Of a DNA stretch of 6,078 nt, positions 1-4,200 are shown one piece after another. Origin of the DNA: CAZYTO01 sp964650405. Its GTDB lineage: Bacteria; Acidobacteriota; Thermoanaerobaculia; Gp7-AA8. The number at the start of each line of letters is the position of its first letter. Positions within the stretch are counted from its first letter, which is position 1. Below the pieces are notes generated by a model. The model was not told the DNA's origin and ran no database searches. It saw only the letters and a program-made list of their open reading frames with translations. The stretch is from the NCBI GenBank assembly GCA_964650405.1, contig CAZYTO010000314.1, forward strand, positions 1 to 6,078, written 5' to 3'. A program made the translations under genes and the position numbers.

Positions 1-188
1 CGTACGAGAAAATTGGTGCCGGTGCGAAAAAACTTCGCACGATTTGCTCGAAACTTCGTAACGGTTGCCCCAAATCTCGTACGCGTGCCAGAAAAACTCG
101 TAACCGTGGCAGAAAATCTCGTACGCGTGCGAGAAAAAGTGCTGCGCGTGTGAAAAAAAGTGTCAACGGTGACACTTTTTCTGTCATC
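1..188. repeat. Degenerate 21-bp tandem repeat array with phased A-tracts
   Basis: About nine units can be laid out at a constant 21-bp step: 1-20, 21-41, 42-62, 63-83, 84-104, 105-125, 126-146, 147-167 and a much altered 168-188. A typical unit starts CGTG(C/G)C, continues with an A-tract of 3-7 adenines and ends TCGTAAC or TCGTACG. Units 84-104 and 105-125 are the best conserved; units decay towards the right end, and the left end is cut by the window. There are no unique spacers, so it is not a CRISPR array. The period is a multiple of three and units rarely contain stops, so several frames are open. Plus frame 1 runs from the edge to TGA at 151-153; plus frame 3 runs to TAG at 270-272; a minus ORF could start at ATG 187 with AAGG eight bases upstream and run off the left edge. 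None of these can be chosen on sequence alone. I call it a repeat, with coding status unresolved. Confidence 0.85.
155..180. terminator. Perfect 11-bp hairpin with A-run/T-run, possible bidirectional terminator
   Basis: AAAAAGTGTCA (155-165) pairs perfectly with TGACACTTTTT (170-180) around the loop ACGG. The A-run on the left and the T-run on the right give the form of an intrinsic terminator readable from both strands, although the stem core has only three G-C pairs. It lies at the right end of the 21-bp array and directly after the TGA (151-153) that closes plus frame 1. That is the position expected if a short gene or repeat transcript ended there. TGACA (170-174) can alternatively pair with TGTCA (182-186), so two mutually exclusive hairpins are possible. 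The left arm is partly an array unit, so the stem may be a by-product of repeat decay. Confidence 0.45.
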
Positions 189-308
189 CACACCACCTTG
201 CCGATGGCACGCGTAGCACAAGCCCACCCGGCCTGTGACGGATCGGTAACGGCTGGCCGAAGTTATTCTTAGCTCAAAATCTCCTTAAGCCGCCCATCTT
301 CGTGGCGC

Positions 309-322
309 GCGTGACGTCACGC
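309..322. promoter_or_regulatory. 14-bp perfect palindrome GCGTGACGTCACGC
   Basis: The two 7-base halves are exact inverted complements with no spacer, centred on TGACGTCA. Symmetry of this size suits a dimeric transcription factor site, but no promoter can be placed beside it and no adjacent regulator gene is visible. It also overlaps the start of a possible minus-strand 16-codon peptide (324-274). Binding function is inferred only from the symmetry. Confidence 0.3.
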
Positions 323-753
323 ATCTCCTTCCTCCAGAGCCTCTTACGTCGCATTTCTGTGCCTCTAAACCTATGACGGCAACATGCCGTCGCGGGAATG
401 CCGTCGCGAATCGCGGCAAGCCAAAAATGGCCTTGCGGCGACTTTCCAGGGCAGAGCCGCGAGCTGGATGTCGCAAGCGGACGGCTCGACAAGAAACCCG
501 GCGCATAGCCATGCGCCACGACCCGCAATGCTTCCGGCCGGAGCGGCGCGGGGAACAGGCAAACCGCTTTTCGCCGGCTTCGCGATCCGCGGAGAGAGAT
601 GCCCGAAAGGCCGGGCCTGTTGCAACGCGATGCCCGCGGCTTCATCAACCCTTCACGACTCCTCGCGCGCCAAAGCGGGGCGGGCCGCTCGGCGTCCTCC
701 GCGGCGCTTTTCGTCTTTATCCTTCTTTAATAAACCTCCTTGCGCTTCCATTT

Positions 754-767
754 GCATTACGTAATGC
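754..767. promoter_or_regulatory. 14-bp perfect palindrome GCATTACGTAATGC, possible operator
   Basis: GCATTAC and GTAATGC are exact inverted complements with no spacer. The dyad lies in the AT-richer patch of the intergenic region, about 375 bases upstream of the large gene at 1141, where a promoter and its operator would be plausible. The weak hexamer TTGCGC (740-745) precedes it, but no acceptable -10 box follows at the right distance, so a promoter is not called. The bound factor is unknown. Confidence 0.35.
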
Positions 768-1003
768 CATAGGAGCGATCATTCGCCTCCGTCTCGATTT
801 ACGCACAGGAAATTCACGTCTCCGTTCCCGGGCCTGGTCCGGCGCCTGGGACGAGCTCGGCGGCGGCCCCTCCGGCAGCGATTCGTCGCGGCCCTTCAAT
901 CATTTACAGGGAGGCGGCAATCGCTGTGTCACGGATGGTCATGCGAAACCCAACGCAGGCGTAGCGCGTCGCATTGTGCAACGACGGCATTGATACCCTG
1001 ACG

Positions 1004-1071
1004 GCGAAGCGGAGATGGGTGACGGAGGCTGGACAGAAAGGCCGTCCTCCGCTACTCTATGGCCCCTTCGC
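1004..1071 (+). promoter_or_regulatory. Structured 5' leader: nested stem with bulge
   Basis: AGCGGAG (1008-1014) pairs perfectly with CTCCGCT (1047-1053). After a six-base bulge (ATGGGT, 1015-1020), GACGG (1021-1025) pairs with CCGTC (1042-1046). The 3' arm is thus a continuous 12-base strand pairing with two segments. A longer-range pairing, GCGAAG (1004-1009) with CTTCGC (1066-1071), is possible and overlaps the first stem by two bases. I compared it by eye with the cyclic-di-GMP, glycine, fluoride and TPP riboswitch consensus elements and it matches none. It lies 70-140 bases upstream of the start of the large secreted protein gene, so it would be in its mRNA leader if transcription starts further upstream. 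An in-frame ATG at 1015 falls inside the bulge. Confidence 0.4.
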
Positions 1072-1109
1072 AGGTCCGAGAGAGTCCAACAGCAATCGTT
1101 TTTCAGCAC

Positions 1110-1132
1110 CCGTGCGCGTGCACGGCGGAGAG
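1110..1132 (+). promoter_or_regulatory. Hairpin abutting the ribosome binding site of the 1141 gene
   Basis: CCGTGC (1110-1115) pairs perfectly with GCACGG (1120-1125) around the loop GCGT. One base later comes GGAGAG (1127-1132), a good Shine-Dalgarno sequence, eight bases ahead of ATG 1141. This site decides the start. The in-frame ATG at 1015 has GGAG touching the start codon with no spacing, and the GTG at 1186 has no clear site. The hairpin leaves the Shine-Dalgarno single-stranded, which would favour initiation. Confidence 0.7.
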
Positions 1133-1140
1133 TCCTACGT

Positions 1141-1248
1141 ATGAATTCGGCGAGAGCGTTCGTTCGTGAGCGCAGTGCGCAATTCGTGTTCCGGACGGCG
1201 TCGGCCCTCGTGGCCTGCACGCTGCTGCTTGCCGGTCCGGCCCGGGCT
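1141..1248 (+). other. Sec signal peptide of the 1141 protein (residues 1-36)
   Basis: A long basic n-region (R5, R9, R11, R18) is followed by a hydrophobic stretch SALVACTLLLAG (21-32) and the signal peptidase I site ARA|Q, with cleavage after A36. The lone cysteine C26 lies inside the hydrophobic core and is not placed as a lipobox, so lipoprotein processing is unlikely. There is no twin-arginine motif. A shorter signal starting at GTG V16 would look equally functional, but that start lacks a ribosome binding site. Confidence 0.85.
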
Positions 1249-4200
1249 CAACTCGACAACGTCCGGATGACGGCGGCCGCCACGTGGCTGAACGCCCACC
1301 AGAGCCCCGCCGGCAGTTGGGGCAGCGTGGACGAGCTGGCCGCTCGCGACACGGCGCGCGTGCTGCACGCCTATTTCCTCACACAGGCCGCCACGACTTT
1401 CAACTTCGACGGTGCCGGTACAACGCTGGCGCAGAACCGCGGGCTGGCCTGGCTGGCCTCGCTGCCTCTCGATGCCAACCAGTTGCTCGCGGAACAGGCC
1501 ATGGCCATGACGGCCGGCGGCCGTGACGCGACCGCCGTATTCGCGCGGCTGTTGCAGCAGCGATCGGCTCTCGGCGCCGACTTCGGCGGCTTCGCCGACC
1601 ACTCGGGCGACACCTACGACTCGGCGTTGGCTCTGGAGGCCTTCGCCACGAACCAGACGCTGTACGGCGGCTCGATCAGCGGCATCATCACGACGCTGGC
1701 CGGCCACCAGAACGCGGACGGCGGCTGGGGAGTGGACGGCGGGTTTACGAGCAATCCCCTGCTCACGGCGGAGGTCCTGGTCGGTATCGGCTCGCTGTCG
1801 AAGCAGATCGCGCCGCCCACGATGATCAGCGCGGCGCAGGCCTACGTCCTTCGCAGTCTTCGCGCCGACGGCAGCTTCGACGGGAGCGTGCTGCTCACGG
1901 CCGTGGCGTTCCGAGGCCTCGTGCTCACGCAGTACTCTGTCAGCTACTTCTCCGGCGCGACGATGCAGTACTTCACCACGACGCAGGGGGGCGACGGCTC
2001 GTACGGCGGGGGAGACGCCTACGTTACGGCCCGCGTGCTGGAAGCGCTCTATTCGAACAAGGCCAACCTGATCATCAAGCCGGGCGACTTCACGATCTCC
2101 CCGTCGACCACCACCGAGGGGACGGCAGTCACGGCGACGGTGAAGGTGAGCAACGTCGGCACGGCCCTTACCAACTTCTACATCATCGGCATCTATGCGG
2201 CCGATGCCATGTCCGTTCCGCTGGCCACGGTGGCCACTCCGTCGAACACCCAGCCCGGCGGTACCGTGACGGCGACTGTGCAGGTTCCGACCATCGGCCT
2301 GAGCGGAAACGTCTCCCTCGTGGCGTTGGCCGACACGCAAGGGATCATCCCCGAGATCCGCAAGGACGACAACACGTCGTCGCCGGTGACGCTGACGGTC
2401 AACGGCAAGCCCGACCTGTGGGTAGCGGGGAACGACATCACCACCTCTCCGTCGCACCTTCAGCCGAATCAGCCGAGTCAGCTCCTGGTCACGATCCACA
2501 ACGGCGGACAGAGCGGCGTGAACTCCGCCGGCTACGCCCTGTACGGCTCCGCGAACGGGGCCGCAGAGACGCTGCTGAGTAAGGCCACCGCCGGACCGAT
2601 TGCGGCAAATGGCTCGGTCACGGTGCAGATCCCCGTCACCTTCAACAGCGGCAACCACACCATCCACCTTATCGCCGACCCTGACAATCTCATCGTCGAG
2701 ACACGGAAGACGAACAACGAGGTGAAGGCCGGCCTCGCCGTGACGAACCTCAGCAACGTCGACCTCTATGTCCGCAGCGTCACGGTTTCACCCTCCCGTC
2801 CCGATCCCTTTACGGCGGTGACAATCACGGCGACGATTGGAAATTCCGGCACGGTTGATACGCCTGCGTACGTGGCGTTCTACGACGGTGTTCCAGGGGC
2901 GGGCGGCGTCCGCATCGCCACTCAGACCTCGTATTTCAACGCCCAATCCGTGAACTATCTGACGTTGAGCTACACCACCAGCGCGAGCTCGAAAGTCATC
3001 TATGCCGTGGCCGACCCGGACAACATCCTCAGCGAGATGGACGAGACGAATAATTCAGGGTTCGCCACGCTGACGGATCAATTGACCGACCTCGAGATCA
3101 ACCGGGATGGGATCGTGTTCCCCAAACCACTCCCGTCCGCGGGACAGAGCGTTACAGCCCGGGTCATTGTCCAGAACAAAGGCCTGCTCCCGGCCTCCCA
3201 CGCTGAGGTTGTGCTCTACGACGACCTGCCGCAAAGCGGCGGGGTCCAGGTGCTCGACACGTTCGTGGACGTTCCCGCCGCCGGTTCGGTCGTGGTTCCT
3301 GCCACATGGAACCTCCGCCCCGGACAGCGGATCGCCACTGCCACGGTCAACGCCACCAAAGCGATCTTCGAAGCCGACTACTCGAACAACCGCGCCAAGC
3401 GCTATTACGCGGTGAATGGCTTCGGCCCGGACATATCGTGTTCGAACTGCGTCGTCGACCGCTCGCACGTGGTCATCGATCCGACGTCCCTGAACGTGAG
3501 CGGGTATGTGACGCTTTTCTCCGTGAGCTCCCGCTCGGTTCCCATCGTCATAACCGTTTTCGAAGATGTGGACGGTGACATGACGTTCGATCCGGAGGTG
3601 GACAATGTCCTGGGGTCGGTCGTGGATCCGGTCGACACGAGCGATCCCAGCGTGAACATCCCGCTGAATGGCTCGGTACGGTTCGCTCCGGGGCGCCTCC
3701 TGGCCTACCTCGACAGCGGCAACGCCTGGGCCGAAGCCTCTGAGACCAACAACATCATCGATCTCAATGGAACGTGCCTCAACGTCAATTCGTCCATCCA
3801 ACCGCGGGTCGGTAAGTGGGCCACCGGGTACGGAAGCAGTCAGCAGTCGGTGGTGGCGCGAGCCATCGACACCAATGGCGACGGCGTCATCGACGGAAAC
3901 GACGCGCCGGTGGTCTTCATCGCCACGAACGGCGGCATCGTGGCGCGGCGGGGCGACACGGGCGCCATTCTCTGGGCCCAGCCGATCGACACGACCGGGC
4001 GTCAGATCAGCCCTGTCATCGCCGACCTGGACGGTGACGGCAAGCCGGAAGTCCTGGCGCACCTGAATACCGATCCGGTCACCGGTGCCACGAATCAGCA
4101 TCGTCTGGTGGCGTTGAACGCCGCCGACGGCTCGCGCAAGTGGGTCAGCGCTCCGCTGGATCGCGATCCGCGATGGGAATCGGAGATCGCCACGAACGGC

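Larger units (their letters stand above)
189..1000. other. Long non-coding stretch, no convincing gene
   Basis: No open frame here has the composition of a real protein. The longest ones (plus 373-993 and 384-764, minus 648-274) translate to arginine-, proline- and serine-rich sequence with no recognisable domain, no hydrophobic pattern and poor ribosome sites. The stretch carries many short symmetric elements: dyads 309-322 and 754-767; stem-loops ACGGCA/TGCCGT (376-390), GGCGCAT/ATGCGCC (500-517) and GCCCG/CGGGC (601-616); palindrome TCCGGCCGGA (533-542); an 11-base direct repeat ATGCCGTCGCG at 384-394 and 398-408; and a hairpin at 967-986. Bases about 706-770 are AT-richer than their surroundings and could hold the promoter of the downstream gene, but I see no good -35/-10 pair. 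The region could be an interspersed intergenic repeat or a non-coding RNA; the sequence alone does not decide. Confidence 0.6.

Noticed and set aside
1..188. CRISPR array
   Set aside because: The units are head-to-tail at 21 bp with no unique spacers and are degenerate.
274..648. A 124-codon minus-strand open frame
   Set aside because: No recognisable domain, Arg/Ser/Pro-rich, and no ribosome site at its ATG. Only its last 16 codons have a strong internal Shine-Dalgarno, reported separately as a possible leader peptide.
373..993. A 206-codon plus-strand open frame upstream of the large gene
   Set aside because: The translation is Arg-rich and low in hydrophobic order, has no ribosome site before ATG 373, no domain, and overlaps several stem-loops and palindromes. 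It looks like a chance frame in GC-rich DNA.
1015..1140. Longer N-terminus for the giant protein starting at ATG 1015
   Set aside because: In frame and open, but GGAG touches the ATG with no spacing, the ATG sits in the bulge of a leader stem, and the extension would bury the signal peptide 42 residues inside.
1252..2052. Active terpene cyclase or prenyltransferase
   Set aside because: The domain is secreted, lacks the DxDD motif and cysteine ligands, and is linked to adhesion-type modules; only the fold is supported.
1135..2667. A 510-codon open frame on the minus strand
   Set aside because: It is antisense to the large plus-strand gene, rich in Arg, Val, Gly, His and Asp with no recognisable domain. 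Open antisense frames are usual in high-GC genes, and the plus strand has a signal peptide and clear domains.
3055..4101. A 348-codon open frame on the minus strand
   Set aside because: Same kind of antisense shadow, lying opposite the CARDB and propeller modules; its DVDG- and VDR-like strings are complements of the repeat codons.
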